DNA of 62,500 nucleotides from Symbiodinium natans (GCA_905221605.1 CAJNDS010000417.1:1-62500); one strand, 5' to 3'; positions 13,360-23,402 are shown, counted from the stretch's first letter. Numbers and translations are program-made. Notes: generated by a model not told the origin, from the sequence alone.

Positions 13360-16300
13360 CTACTTTATGCTAAAAAACCCATATGGCAAACTTTCTATGT
13401 TATTTATGTAATACCTTTTATTATCATAACTGCTTAGAGCTTGTTTTGTTTGTTTTATGCTATATATCTGATGATTTTTTGAACGTATGCTGTTAAATGT
13501 TACGCTGTTATCTATACATTCATTGTTTAAGGTGTCTTCGTATCTTTTATAATTGAATTCTTTCTTAACTTTATGTTTTACTATGCCTTTGCTTTTCTTT
13601 TCTTCATTCTGTTCATTATGTATCTTGAATGCATAAGATTTAGGCTTTAATCCTATGAAGCTTGTTATTATCTTGCCGTCGCATTCATCTTTGAATTTTC
13701 CTAATACCTTCTTATTTTTTGGGTCATAGCATTTATGATTTTTATCATAGCCGCTAAAGTCCATGTGATTACTTATTTCTTGGAAGTCTTCATATATATC
13801 ATCTGTTTTAGTATGTATAACGAAGCTGTCAGTATCAGTATATATTAATCTTATGTTGTCTTCGTATTTCTTTTTTAGAACGTCATAATAAAACGAATAC
13901 ATATGTAACTTAGATAAGTCTAAGATACACATACCCGCATATATAGGCTTATTTAATAATACTGTGTGTTTTAGCTTTTCAACTCCTACGAGATTTTCAT
14001 TAATTATATGTCTATGTTTAAATGTAGGACTATTAACACATTTTTGATAACGTTGAGGTGTATTAACTAATTCAAAATCTATATGTTCTCTTACGTTTTC
14101 CATTGTTTTACCGTAGCAAGCGTTATTCATTAATTTATACATATCTTTTTCAAAATCTGATGTTGCCTGTTTTCTTTTGTTAGTGTTAAAATCAATCCAT
14201 GGTTTTAGCCATGCCTTTTGTTTGAAAGATATTGTTCTCCAAACACGCTTTATTTTCAAGCCTTGTTTCAGATAATACTGTAAAATCTTAACGTGACATA
14301 CATATCTATTTTTATCATATACATTTAAGATTAGCTTGTTTGTTTTCTCATCTGTAGGCTCTTTATTGTGATTATATGATTTATATATTCCCTTCTGTGT
14401 TTCCGATAACATGTCTGCGGTAACATTCATTATTTGCGGTGCTAATGGGTAATCCTTATGTTTCTCATGGACTTCGTCGGGATACTCTAAATCAACATCT
14501 ACAATAAAGCCGAGAGAACCGTCAGTATAATTAATTATTTCTTCTTCGGTTAAGGGCTTATCTTCAAATTTAATATCTTTGTATGGCAATTTTTGACACA
14601 TGGCTAAACCATATAAGTTATTAGCATCTAAGTAATTTATATATGATGATTCCTTAGATTTATCATAATCTTCACCCATGTATTTATTGTTTGCGTCTGC
14701 TTTTCTTAATGATGTTTGACACATGCCACCTCGAAGTCCTTTTTCAAACATTTTATAAATCTCTTCATCTTGAACCAGTTGTAAGCAAACACCTGTTTTT
14801 AAAAGCATCGCGTCCCAACTAAAATTAGGTAATGTGTAATAATGAGCTGGGTCTAAGCCGTAATCTTCTAAACATTTAGTTCTAAAGTTTTCAAAGACGT
14901 CTGTTAATAAAAACACATCTGTTTGCAAATATAAGTCGTGGTATTCTCCCAAGTCTTTTATGTTAAAATGGTTCCATATGTGTTTTGCTCTGTCATATTC
15001 TTTTTGTTCTATGTTCTGTTCCGTAAGCTGACTATAAAAATCTTCAATTGATGGTAGGGATGTTTCATTAAATTTCTTAAAATCTGTGAAGTAATCATAT
15101 GGATAAACGCCCTTATCCGTTAATAAATCTAAATCCTCATCTGATGTTATGTATTTGCTTGTTCTGCTGAATTTGAAGTTTTCCGTCCAATTTTCGCGCT
15201 TATCATTTTCTTCATATTTTGTTAGCTTAACAAGCTTATCTAAGGAAGAAGATAAAAAACTGAACGTATCTTTAAACTCAAGCTCTTTAAGACAAAAGGT
15301 TATGAACTTTTCGCTGTTTTGTGCAATTACGTTTATTTCTTCTTTTTCCGTGTCTAACTTATCCAAGTTGGATATAATTAAGTGCGCGTCATAATTCTTA
15401 AGATTATGAAAGAAAACTGGGATTTTGAAATCTTTAAAACAAAAATCAAGATTACATTTTAAGTGTGCTGGACCTCTATATTGTCCTGTAAAATGACAAT
15501 GGTCTCTTACCTTCTTTTTTCCGTCCTTTTTGTTATCAAAACAACCGTTACAAATATGACACCTTTTGGCTTCGTCGTATTCTTTTTGTTCTTTGTCTGT
15601 TAAGTCATTCATTGATAAGGGATGTTTTATTACATACATGATTTCTTCCCTTATCTCATTCATGGTTTCGCAGAATTTGTTCATGCAATCTTCACCTCTG
15701 TATAAGTAAGGCTTACATTCATCGGTTATTGAATTAACAACGTTTAACATAAAACCCGATGGTTTATGTTCCTGATATGTCCCTTTTATACCTTCATCTG
15801 TTTGTGTTGTTAAACATTCAAAATCACCGTATATAACATATGGACATTTAAGCTTTTTATAGTGGTTCTTGAAAAATGTTTTATCCTTTTCTGGCATCTC
15901 TACGTTTTGAATGTTATTTGCCATACATCCTTTTATAGTATGTTGCGTTAGTAAGTTTTCTTTCTGAAAGCCTTTCTGACAAAATTGACAATGAAACAGT
16001 TTTGTTTTATGTTTGTTTGTCTGAGAACTCATTAATCTCGAATAATCCTTTATCAAAACATAATGACTTTTATCATCCTTTTCTAAGCGTAACAGATTTA
16101 CATGACATGTTGGTCTTAACTTTTTTGTTATTCTGTCTGCTCTTATCTTTTGTTTATCCTCGTCTATAACATAAACATTTATTGAAATACTACCTTCATT
16201 AATCTCTTCAAAATAATCTATATCATCATTAGAAGCTGGAAAATTAACATCATCCCATTTTAAGAAAGAGTCATTGTTTTTCAACTTATTATAATGATAC

Positions 16301-17103
16301 ATTCTTTCGGGATTGTGATTTTTAAAGATATTGTAAAAATAACATTGAACGCAATATTTGAAACAATAATCGTCATCGTTTTTAATGTTGATACATGCCT
16401 TCTTTAATGATATCCACTTAGGTAATTCAATATAAGACCCTGCTCTTGTAGGGTCATATTTGTCATAATGGATTGTTATTTTCATTATCTTTTTTATTGT
16501 TAATCCTGAACGTTTTAATTGTGAGTTTTCTATTTGTTCCTCAATGTCGCCCGCCATGTTGTTTATGGCTTTGTTTAAATCTTCTTCGTTTAATATGTTG
16601 TATCTTCTGCTTCTTATTGTGTGTCTTACTTCATCCTCTTCTGGATGATTAAATGCGACATCCACTTCTATTAACACTTTCATTTGTTTTTCTTTTTTCA
16701 AGTATTCGGTTAATCTTTCTTTTTGGTATTTTAAATAAGATAAACCACGATAACCGTTCAAATTAATATTAGTAATCGAATATGTGTTCGCGTATCTTTT
16801 TAGTGCTTGTCTTTCGTCTGTGATTTTTGCTTTTCTTCTTATTGCGTATGATTTAAGGGCTTGTCTCGTTTTTGCTTGTTGTCCTGCTCTGTGTAGTATC
16901 TCATAACGTTTAAAACCTTGAGTTTTAGCAATTGAATTCAATTTGTTGGTTAATTTTGTTGAGAAGGGTTGTTCTTTATTATATCTGTATTCATTACCAT
17001 TAATCACTACTTTTTTTAATTCTTTATTACCTCTCTTCTTTATTTCACCGATATTACTACTCAAAACATACTTCATCACGTCGTTTAAACGGGGTTCTAC
17101 CAT
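13360..17103 (-). CDS. polB: Protein-primed family-B DNA polymerase
   Basis: A 1,247-residue protein. The exonuclease motifs are G-D-F-E (426-429), H-N-L-K-N-Y-D-A-H (566-574) and a Y-x-x-x-D-type motif near 721-737. The polymerase motifs are A, Y-L-D-A-N-N-L-Y-G (824-832); B, K-L-M-N-N-A-C-Y-G-K-T (990-1000); and C, Y-T-D-T-D-S (1088-1093). All catalytic Asp residues are present. A C2H2-like finger lies at about 372-393 and a Cys/His insert of HNH/endonuclease-VII type at about 515-551 (C-H-I-C ... H-L-K-C-N), as in Polinton polymerases. The N-terminal 360 residues may hold the priming function but are not recognised. It replicates the linear viral genome from its ends. Confidence 0.92.
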   Translation of the reverse strand: MVEPRLNDVMKYVLSSNIGEIKKRGNKELKKVVINGNEYRYNKEQPFSTKLTNKLNSIAKTQGFKRYEILHRAGQQAKTRQALKSYAIRRKAKITDERQALKRYANTYSITNINLNGYRGLSYLKYQKERLTEYLKKEKQMKVLIEVDVAFNHPEEDEVRHTIRSRRYNILNEEDLNKAINNMAGDIEEQIENSQLKRSGLTIKKIMKITIHYDKYDPTRAGSYIELPKWISLKKACINIKNDDDYCFKYCVQCYFYNIFKNHNPERMYHYNKLKNNDSFLKWDDVNFPASNDDIDYFEEINEGSISINVYVIDEDKQKIRADRITKKLRPTCHVNLLRLEKDDKSHYVLIKDYSRLMSSQTNKHKTKLFHCQFCQKGFQKENLLTQHTIKGCMANNIQNVEMPEKDKTFFKNHYKKLKCPYVIYGDFECLTTQTDEGIKGTYQEHKPSGFMLNVVNSITDECKPYLYRGEDCMNKFCETMNEIREEIMYVIKHPLSMNDLTDKEQKEYDEAKRCHICNGCFDNKKDGKKKVRDHCHFTGQYRGPAHLKCNLDFCFKDFKIPVFFHNLKNYDAHLIISNLDKLDTEKEEINVIAQNSEKFITFCLKELEFKDTFSFLSSSLDKLVKLTKYEENDKRENWTENFKFSRTSKYITSDEDLDLLTDKGVYPYDYFTDFKKFNETSLPSIEDFYSQLTEQNIEQKEYDRAKHIWNHFNIKDLGEYHDLYLQTDVFLLTDVFENFRTKCLEDYGLDPAHYYTLPNFSWDAMLLKTGVCLQLVQDEEIYKMFEKGLRGGMCQTSLRKADANNKYMGEDYDKSKESSYINYLDANNLYGLAMCQKLPYKDIKFEDKPLTEEEIINYTDGSLGFIVDVDLEYPDEVHEKHKDYPLAPQIMNVTADMLSETQKGIYKSYNHNKEPTDEKTNKLILNVYDKNRYVCHVKILQYYLKQGLKIKRVWRTISFKQKAWLKPWIDFNTNKRKQATSDFEKDMYKLMNNACYGKTMENVREHIDFELVNTPQRYQKCVNSPTFKHRHIINENLVGVEKLKHTVLLNKPIYAGMCILDLSKLHMYSFYYDVLKKKYEDNIRLIYTDTDSFVIHTKTDDIYEDFQEISNHMDFSGYDKNHKCYDPKNKKVLGKFKDECDGKIITSFIGLKPKSYAFKIHNEQNEEKKSKGIVKHKVKKEFNYKRYEDTLNNECIDNSVTFNSIRSKNHQIYSIKQTKQALSSYDNKRYYINNIESLPYGFFSIK

Positions 17104-17114
17104 ATACCTATACC

Positions 17115-17140
17115 CTATAAGGCTTCAAGTCTTTAAGTCC
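17115..17140 (-). promoter_or_regulatory. CTTAAAGA promoter-like box of the polymerase gene
   Basis: On the reverse strand CTTAAAGACTTGA begins 34 nt before the ATG and runs into GAAGCCTTATAG. It is shared with the 131-residue gene and, in the first half, with the gene at 11,231. This is the outermost viral-looking sequence on this side. Confidence 0.6.
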
Positions 17141-17600
17141 TTTTGGGTGGTGTTTTTTCTGGGTTTGGGTGTGGTTTGGGCTGGGCTTGGCGCGGCTTGG
17201 GTGGTGCTGGTGGTCGGCGGTTAGGGCGACTGCCCGATAAATAAAGCATACTAAAACCCTAAACACCGCCAAAAAAGGGGCATTGAATATTTTAATAAAA
17301 CGAAAACAAAAGAATGTGAAATGCCCCTTTTTTAAAACATAGTCCTAACCTAACATAAACCACAACAACCCTTCTAAACCGAAAGAACTAAACCACAACA
17401 ACCCTAAAAAGACTAAACCCTAAAACTCTAAGCGCGTCCCAATGAGAGGAAGAGCCGACACTTTGGAGACTTCTGCGTCTCAATGATAGGAATAGCCGAC
17501 GTTGTCCGCGTTTTTAGGGTTTAGGGGATTAGGGCTTAGGGTCTAAACCCTAAACTGAAACCCTAAACTAAAAACCCTAAACTAAAACCCTAACCCAAAG
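17141..17600. other. Junction between viral element and host DNA, no gene
   Basis: A G/T-rich stretch (17140-17225) replaces the AT-rich viral sequence. It is followed by the inverted repeat at 17271-17333, a direct repeat at about 17446-17507 (GCGTC[CT]CAATGA with AATAGCCGAC / AGAGCCGAC, two copies) and telomere-like CCCTAAA/TTTAGGG pieces at about 17510-17600. No convincing target-site duplication can be identified without the other end. Confidence 0.5.
17271..17333. repeat. 14-bp inverted repeat near the element edge
   Basis: AAAAAAGGGGCATT (17271-17284) and its exact complement (17320-17333) with a 35-nt AT-rich centre. It may be a small element or part of a terminus. Confidence 0.7.
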
Positions 17601-18129
17601 GAAGGGCGCACCGTTGCGTCGAACTCGTCGTGGTGAGTGTTCTGCATGTAGACGTCCACCTGTCATTTTCTTAGTCAAAGTTTTCTTTTCTTATTCAATA
17701 TCCCTCGGGCGAAGTTGGGGATTTATGATTTTTTGGTGTAGGGTCTATGATATATTTTATTTTGTGATTTTGGGTGTATTTTATATGGGAATTTGTGGGT
17801 ATTTTGGGCGAATATTGCTTTCGGGTCTTTTTTATGCATATGACTACTTGATATTTGTTATTTTGGGGTTTTGGGGGGTTTAGGATGTAGGATAGAAAGG
17901 ATTCTGGGATTTGGTGATGCTTCTATTTGGGAATTTGTGGGTATTTTCGGGTGGATATTATTTTTGGGTCTGTTTTGTAAATATTGTATATCTTAGGTTT
18001 AGGGGTTTAGGGATTATAATGCAGAGCTTTGATGTGACACCTGCTTTTTGTGTCTGCGGTCGCACATCTCAGTCCCTTGCTGTCATCAACTGCATAGACG
18101 ACAACAATCCAAGCACCGTTCCCGTGTAG
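17601..18129. other. G/T-rich non-coding stretch
   Basis: Long T/G-biased sequence with scattered TTTGGG and TTTAGGG words. The short open frames here have no protein-like composition. I see no gene. Confidence 0.4.
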
Positions 18130-18450
18130 CGAAGTCCCCCTACTTTGGGCAGTAAAGTCCCCCTACTTTGGGCGGTAAAGTCCCCCTACTTTGGGCGGTA
18201 AAGTCCCCCTACTTTGGGCGGTAAAGTCCCCCTACTTTGGGCGGTAAAGTCCCCCTACTTTGGGCGGTAAAGTCCCCCTACTTTGGGCGGTAAAGTCCCC
18301 CTACTTTGGGCGGTAAAGTCCCCCTACTTTGGGCGGTAAAGTCCCCCTACTTTGGGCGGTAAAGTCCCCCTACTTTGGGCGGTAAAGTCCCCCTACTTTG
18401 GGCGGTAAAGTCCCCCTACTTTGGGCGGTAAAGTCCCCTATTTCGGGTGG
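18130..18450. repeat. 23-bp minisatellite, about 14 units
   Basis: The core AGTCCCCCTACTTTGGG recurs every 23 bp from 18132 to 18431. Units are nearly identical, apart from one GGCAG variant at the left and a degenerate last unit. It lies about 45 bp beyond the stop of the reverse-strand gene at 18,496. Confidence 0.97.
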
Positions 18451-18495
18451 TCTGACTGGCAACGGTGGCGAAATCGCGTAAAGGGAACTACGCGC

Positions 18496-19683
18496 TCAGA
18501 ACGCGACACACGAAGCATCGTTGGTCTTGAAGTGCTCATCTGCCGGGGTTGAGATTTCACGTTTGATAAGCTCTTTCTTCACGTCTTCCATGAAGCCGAC
18601 AGCATTGATGACCATTTCCCCGTTCCTGAAGACGCCATAGTGGTCGATGAACATCTCGAACAGTTGGATGGTCATGTCCCCCTGCAATGCCTCGATAGCC
18701 TTGATGCAGTCACCCATTGAGCACATCTTCGGGAAGACAACGGACAAGGCTCTGTGAAGCCTCTCCTCGCTTGTGCCTCTGCGCTTGCCCTCCGAAACCT
18801 TCAGAATGTCAAGGAGCAACTGGAGGTTCTCCACCGACAACTGTTTCAATGCCAACTCGATGAGCGGGAAGTTCACGTTGGACTGCAACAACTTTATCTC
18901 TGCCATGGACTGACGCATCTCAGTGAGGTAGGTCTGGAAGCTCTCGGGGAAGTCACACGTGGGCGTAAAGACAACCTTGTAGTCATCGTTGATTTTCTCT
19001 TTCAAAGCCGCCTTCGCAGCATCTGGTTTCAGATGCGACTTGATGGTTCGACGGAAGCCTCCTCCAACTCCGCGAATCGAAGCGTAGACCACCGAGCCGT
19101 CCACGATACCAACCTCGCGCAAGCTTTTTCTGGCGTGGTAGGTCTCAAAGAGATTCACGTCGCCGAAGGTGAACATGATGTCCTTGCCCTGCTTCTGGGA
19201 AATCGCGGCATCCTCAAAGAAGCGGTCGCGAAGGTGACCAATGCCACGCATCAACGAAATGCTGATGGAGTATGTCCGCCCCTGAAACACGATGTTCACC
19301 GTCACCTTTGCCTCACGGCTCTCCTTCGTCTTCGCCTTCTTCTCCTCGATTTTCTGCTCCTTCCTCTCTTTGGTCTCCTCCTTCTTAATCTCGCGAAGGT
19401 GCTTGCGAAGCTCCATGCTGACGATGGTCTGCTTTGCCTTCAACGTCTCCATCTGCTTGTCGTAGCGTTTTTTCAAGGTCTCCTTCTCATCGAGGCTCAT
19501 CTCCTTCACTGCCTTGGTGAGTGCATTCTCCTCGTCTGTGTTGAAGTCGTCGCTCTCCTCGTCGTCAGTGACATCGGGGGAAATGGTAGGAATTGGGTTC
19601 TTCTGGTCTTCTGGGTCATCACCACTGCCGCCCGCGGAAGCACTCATGGAAAGCTCGGGGACAATCTCGGACAAAGTCGCCAT
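18496..19683 (-). CDS. Ubiquitin-like domain protein with coiled coil, helical tail and CaaX-like end
   Basis: A 395-residue intronless frame from the ATG at 19683, GC-rich and unlike the viral genes. Residues 1-60 are acidic and disordered. Residues 62-126 are a Lys/Glu coiled coil. Residues about 127-204 have a ubiquitin-like pattern ending R-G-V-G-G-G (204-209), where ubiquitin has its Gly-Gly. Residues about 225-390 are helical. The C-terminus S-C-V-A-F fits a CaaX prenylation motif. The plan resembles a family I associate with dinoflagellate genomes, but I cannot name a function. It might be a host gene or part of a non-viral mobile element, since it lies beside a minisatellite. Confidence 0.75.
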   Translation of the reverse strand: MATLSEIVPELSMSASAGGSGDDPEDQKNPIPTISPDVTDDEESDDFNTDEENALTKAVKEMSLDEKETLKKRYDKQMETLKAKQTIVSMELRKHLREIKKEETKERKEQKIEEKKAKTKESREAKVTVNIVFQGRTYSISISLMRGIGHLRDRFFEDAAISQKQGKDIMFTFGDVNLFETYHARKSLREVGIVDGSVVYASIRGVGGGFRRTIKSHLKPDAAKAALKEKINDDYKVVFTPTCDFPESFQTYLTEMRQSMAEIKLLQSNVNFPLIELALKQLSVENLQLLLDILKVSEGKRRGTSEERLHRALSVVFPKMCSMGDCIKAIEALQGDMTIQLFEMFIDHYGVFRNGEMVINAVGFMEDVKKELIKREISTPADEHFKTNDASCVAF

Positions 19684-19749
19684 GCTCAAGTGGTAGAAGC
19701 AAAGCGAACGAAAGAATGCGGGGATTGTGCTTTGAAAGCCGAATTGCTA

Positions 19750-20776
19750 CCATTGTAAAGCAAATGTGCTCATGCTCACGAGTTGCTTGTCAATGTCAGA
19801 ACTGAAAGCATCGACTGACTGAAACGTTAAGACATGCCAGACGTGCCTCTTCGAAGTTGTTGTAGTCGTTGAGCGTCTTCTTCAAATATGAAACCTTTAC
19901 CAAAAGGACTAACTATAACACGGGAAGCCCCAGAAGCTTGAGAAGTTGGGAAAAGACTGAAACGAAGAAGGGGGAGATATGGGGAAGAAATTAGGTTTAT
20001 TGTTGCTATAAATCATAACAACAACAAACATTCAAACAAGCATATGGGAAGGACTTTAAGAATATAGGAACGCATAAGGTGGATAGATTAAATTTTAGGG
20101 GTGTTGTTATTTGTAGGTTTTGCGGAATGAATGAGGTAGCTTGTCCTTAGAATCCCCTATGGATAATGGATAAGGCGGGAAACGAGAGAAAACGAATGAG
20201 GGGATGGTAAAAAGTTGGGGCTAAAAATTCGGCGGGAAATACGGGGAAACTGGGCTTAGGAAATGCAACAGGTAGCGAAAGAACATAGAACTAAATAAGG
20301 GGGCAGGGTCAAGAAAAAGCAGAGCTGGGGGGCAAGTGGGTAGCGATATAACCCTGAAGCCTTAGCCTGTGAAACCCCCTTTTACATATTTTTTTCCCCC
20401 CCCCCCAGTTCGGAATCCCCAAAGTACCCCTTTTCAAGCTACTCCAGATGGTTTCCCTGATGAAGGACCCCAAAACCCTAAACCCTAAACCCTAAACCCT
20501 AAATGACTCCGGACACGGGCCCATTCGCAGCATACAGCGGCTGCATCTTCCAGCCCGTGGAGGATCCTAAACTCGGACCCTTCCTTGCGAAACCCCCCCC
20601 CACCCCAAACCTACTTTGTTGTTTGTTACTGTAGGACTCCTATAGTCCGAAAAAAAAGGCTTTGGGAGCTTAAGGTAAGCCCACAGAAGAAGGGCGGTTG
20701 GAATACCGTGTTAGGTAGAGTGAGTTTTTTGGATTCTTTTGCGAACCCTAAACCCTAGAGACTCTGAACCTTGTAG
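19750..20776. other. No clear gene; first telomere-like repeats and C-runs
   Basis: AT/G-rich spacer to about 20.35 kb, then a poly-C run (about 20396-20407) and CCCTAAA copies (20473-20502). One weak exon-like stretch at about 20505-20565 (G-P-F-A-A-Y-S-G-C-I-F-Q-P-V-E-D in one frame) has no convincing splice pair. Confidence 0.35.
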
Positions 20777-20867
20777 GGCACTCGTCTCCTCGGTAGAACG
20801 GTCATGGCCCTTCGCGGGCAACGGACGCTCCTCCTGTATCCACTCAGCATTGCTCTCGATCACGCCG
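20777..20867 (+). CDS. Candidate exon
   Basis: Preceded by TTGTAG and followed by GTATGTGG, a strong donor. The 91 nt are open in the frame starting G-T-R-L-L-G-R-T-V-M. The intron starts GTATGTGGGTTTAGGG, so telomeric repeat begins eight bases into it. Confidence 0.4.
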
Positions 20868-20903
20868 GTATGTGGGTTTAGGGTTTAGGGATATGCTGTG
20901 CTC

Positions 20904-21002
20904 CTGGTTCTTAGTAGGGAATGAGGGAATTTGGGCCCTAGACATACTCTATAAGGGAGTTTATAGGGTGCCTCATTCCCTCATTCCCTAGCTAAGAACC
21001 AG
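20904..21002. mobile_element. Small inverted-repeat element, family B
   Basis: CTGGTTCTTAGTAGGGAATG at the left and its near-complement (CATTCCCT...AAGAACCAG) at the right, 99 bp in all. Other copies are at 46497, 53431 and 53871. Confidence 0.8.
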
Positions 21003-21589
21003 CTAGATGTGCTAGGCCCTTGGGGATATGCTGTTGCTTGCTCATTGGGTTGAAGAGGATTCTGTTTAGGACTATACTTAGGAATATTTTCAGAGGGTTG
21101 CAATGGCCATCCTAGTGTGGGTCCACTTGGTGTTTTTGGTGAAAGGCGGCAACAGCAGCAGCAGCCACGCTCACGGGGAAGCGCACGTGCTGCATGTTCA
21201 GGATCCGTAAATCTGAGGACCTAACTCCATTTGGAGACCTCAAAGAATACAGCCGAACCCCAAAAATTCTGTAAATCCCAAACGCTCAACATACCGGTGT
21301 GCAGTCAGAGCAATTACGGTGCTCACACGAGCCCAACCTTCGCGCGCTGAATCTTTGAGATATGGGTTTACGGTGGGGGCTTGAGGATTTATAGTTTCGA
21401 AACTTGTGGTTTCAAGCCTAAACCCTCAACCCTTAACCCTTAAGCCTAAGTCCTGTAATCTTTGGGGTTTAGGGCTTCTATTCAGGAACTAGGTACTCAA
21501 AACCCAGATAGGGCAGACGCAACTTTGGACAACGGGTTGCTGGGTTTGCTTCTCCAGACAAGAAACAAACTTTGGCGCCCCCACCCCGC

Positions 21590-21898
21590 ACCCCCCCCCC
21601 CCACCCCCCCCGACCCCCCCCCCCCCCCCCCCCACCCCCCCCACGCCCCCCCACCCCCCCCACCCCACCCCCCCCCACCCCCCCCCCAACCCCCCCCCAC
21701 CCCCCACCCCCCCCAACCCCCCCCCCCCCACCGCCCCCCCCCCCCCCAACCCCCCCCACCCCACCCCCCCACCCCTCCCACCCCCCACCCCCCCCACCCC
21801 CCCCCCCCAACCCCCCCCCCCAACCCCCACCCCCCCACCCCCCCACCCCCCCCCCCCCCCCCCCCCCCCCCCCCACCCCCCCACCCCCCCCCCCCCCG
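21590..21898 (+). repeat. 300-bp C-rich, A-punctuated low-complexity run
   Basis: Almost pure C with single A, AA or ACG interruptions. All three reverse frames are open as Gly-rich nonsense. It may form an i-motif/G-quadruplex, or it may be inflated by sequencing or assembly error. Confidence 0.9.
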
Positions 21899-22211
21899 GC
21901 CCGCATTGCAATAAACTTTCTAACTAGTTTTAAGAATATAAACTGCTGGCAGAAACTTTCTCACGAGCAGAAACAACTATTAGAACAAACTAGCTGGCCT
22001 CCGCCTATGCTCCCCAAATCAGTGTTTAGTATGGTTCTTGGGTACCTGATTCCATAATTGTATTGCAAAGCGACCCTCTGGGTAAGAACCCCCCCAAGGA
22101 ATAAAGCAAGTCAAGGTTACAATCCCTACATTTCCCTTATAAGTTTTGGGCTCTGAAGCAAATAGTAGGATTCAGGGTTTAGGGTTTATGGGGTTTTGAG
22201 AGTTTGGGGCA

Positions 22212-22389
22212 TACTTGGAGACTCATGTTACTTAGGCACCAATTAGAACAACTGTACTTATAACCCACGTATAAGCCCCTTAAGTGCCCTAATATGTTTA
22301 TAACACATACATATATATATATATATATACATACATACATATATATATATATATAGTAATTGGTGAAAAAGTACCATGAATCTCCAGGT
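22212..22389. mobile_element. Small inverted-repeat element, family A
   Basis: Starts ACTTGGAGACTCATG and ends CATGAATCTCCAGGT, with CCAATTAGAAC / GTAATTGG subterminal motifs and a (TA)n core at about 22309-22354. Confidence 0.7.
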
Positions 22390-22664
22390 ACTGTTCATCT
22401 CGCAGGTTCACGCGCTGTGCTCCTCCCTGCGCCCGAGATGTAAAACACCTCGGTATAAGCTCCGACTTTTGCCCCCCCCAGACGCGCGGCGGCTCAAAAA
22501 GTACCCCATTGAAGACTGCATTCTAGGCAGGCCTTCAGGGGTTTACGGTTTAGGGTTTGAGGCTGAGTGAGGGCTTACTGTTCAGGGAAGCCTCAGCCCG
22601 AAGCCCTTCGCCCTGGTTCTATTTGGGGGGCTCCCGGCGTAAACCTTATAAACCCTAACCCTAG

Positions 22665-22742
22665 GGCTCCAAGTACACAAATAATACCTACATTGGGGTC
22701 AACAAGTCTGTAAATCAGACCTACTTTGGGCTATTTGGAGCC
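22665..22742. mobile_element. Small inverted-repeat element, family E
   Basis: GGCTCCAAGTACACAAATAA ... GGGCTATTTGGAGCC. A reverse-oriented relative lies at 62196-62272. Confidence 0.75.
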
Positions 22743-23070
22743 TCAGGGTAAACCCTCCAGATATGCGGGGTGCCAGAAAAAGCGTAAGCCCTAAGCCCAC
22801 CCGCAGCAACCACCCGGCCCTGGACCTGCAGTCCTTGAGGATCCTATGCACAGTTCTCTGAGTTTCAGGCGCCTTTTTTTGAGTACCCCTAAACCCCTAA
22901 ACCCCAAACCCCAAACTTTAATCCCTAAACCCTAACCCTTAAATCTAAGCCCTAAACTCTACTGAGCTACATGGAGGTTGAAGCTCCTTTAGAGGACATC
23001 TTGCCGTTGGTTGGGTATAATTGGCCCACTTTCAGGGTTTGGGGCCTAGCTTACGCATGCCGGTCGGCTG

Positions 23071-23194
23071 GGTTTAGGGTTTAGGGTTTAGGGTTTAGGG
23101 TTTAGGGTTTAGGGTTTAGGGTTTAGGGTTTAGGGTTTAGGGTTTAGGGTTTAGGGTTTAGGGTTTAGGGTTTAGGGTTTAGGGTTTAGGGTTT
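23071..23194 (+). repeat. Telomeric-type TTTAGGG array
   Basis: About 17 near-perfect heptamers in G-strand orientation. Confidence 0.97.
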
Positions 23195-23402
23195 TGGTTG
23201 TAGCGTTTCGGGTCTAGGGTTCAGCATCCGGACGCCCTGAAGCTTTTTGGCTGGGGCATGGGGATTCAGTGTTTAGGTCAAAGGGGTTAGGGTTTCGGGC
23301 TTCAAAAGGGTTTGGATTTTAGGGTAAACATCCCTAAACCCTAAATCCTAAACCCTAAACGGCCCTAAACCCTAAACCCTAAACCCCACACGTCGGTGCC
23401 AG

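Larger units (their letters stand above)
1..17140. mobile_element. Integrated Polinton-like / virophage-like virus, left end outside window
   Basis: This block is AT-rich, intronless and gene-dense, unlike the DNA to its right. It carries the diagnostic set of a Polinton-like virus: double jelly-roll capsid protein, penton-like minor capsid protein, packaging ATPase, rve integrase and protein-primed DNA polymerase. The right edge is placed just beyond the polymerase promoter, where base composition changes and telomere-like repeats begin. The left end and any partner terminal inverted repeat are not visible, because a gene is cut at base 1. All large reading frames are intact, so the copy is recent or under selection. 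The edge is accurate to perhaps 100 bp. Confidence 0.9.

Noticed and set aside
18130-18450. CRISPR-like array
   Set aside because: Units are contiguous with no unique spacers; it is a plain minisatellite.
18754-19805. Forward-strand 334-codon frame
   Set aside because: Antisense of the 395-residue gene, which has better start, codon use and domain content.
21462-22057. Pro-rich and Gly-rich frames on both strands
   Set aside because: Translation of the C-run in every phase.
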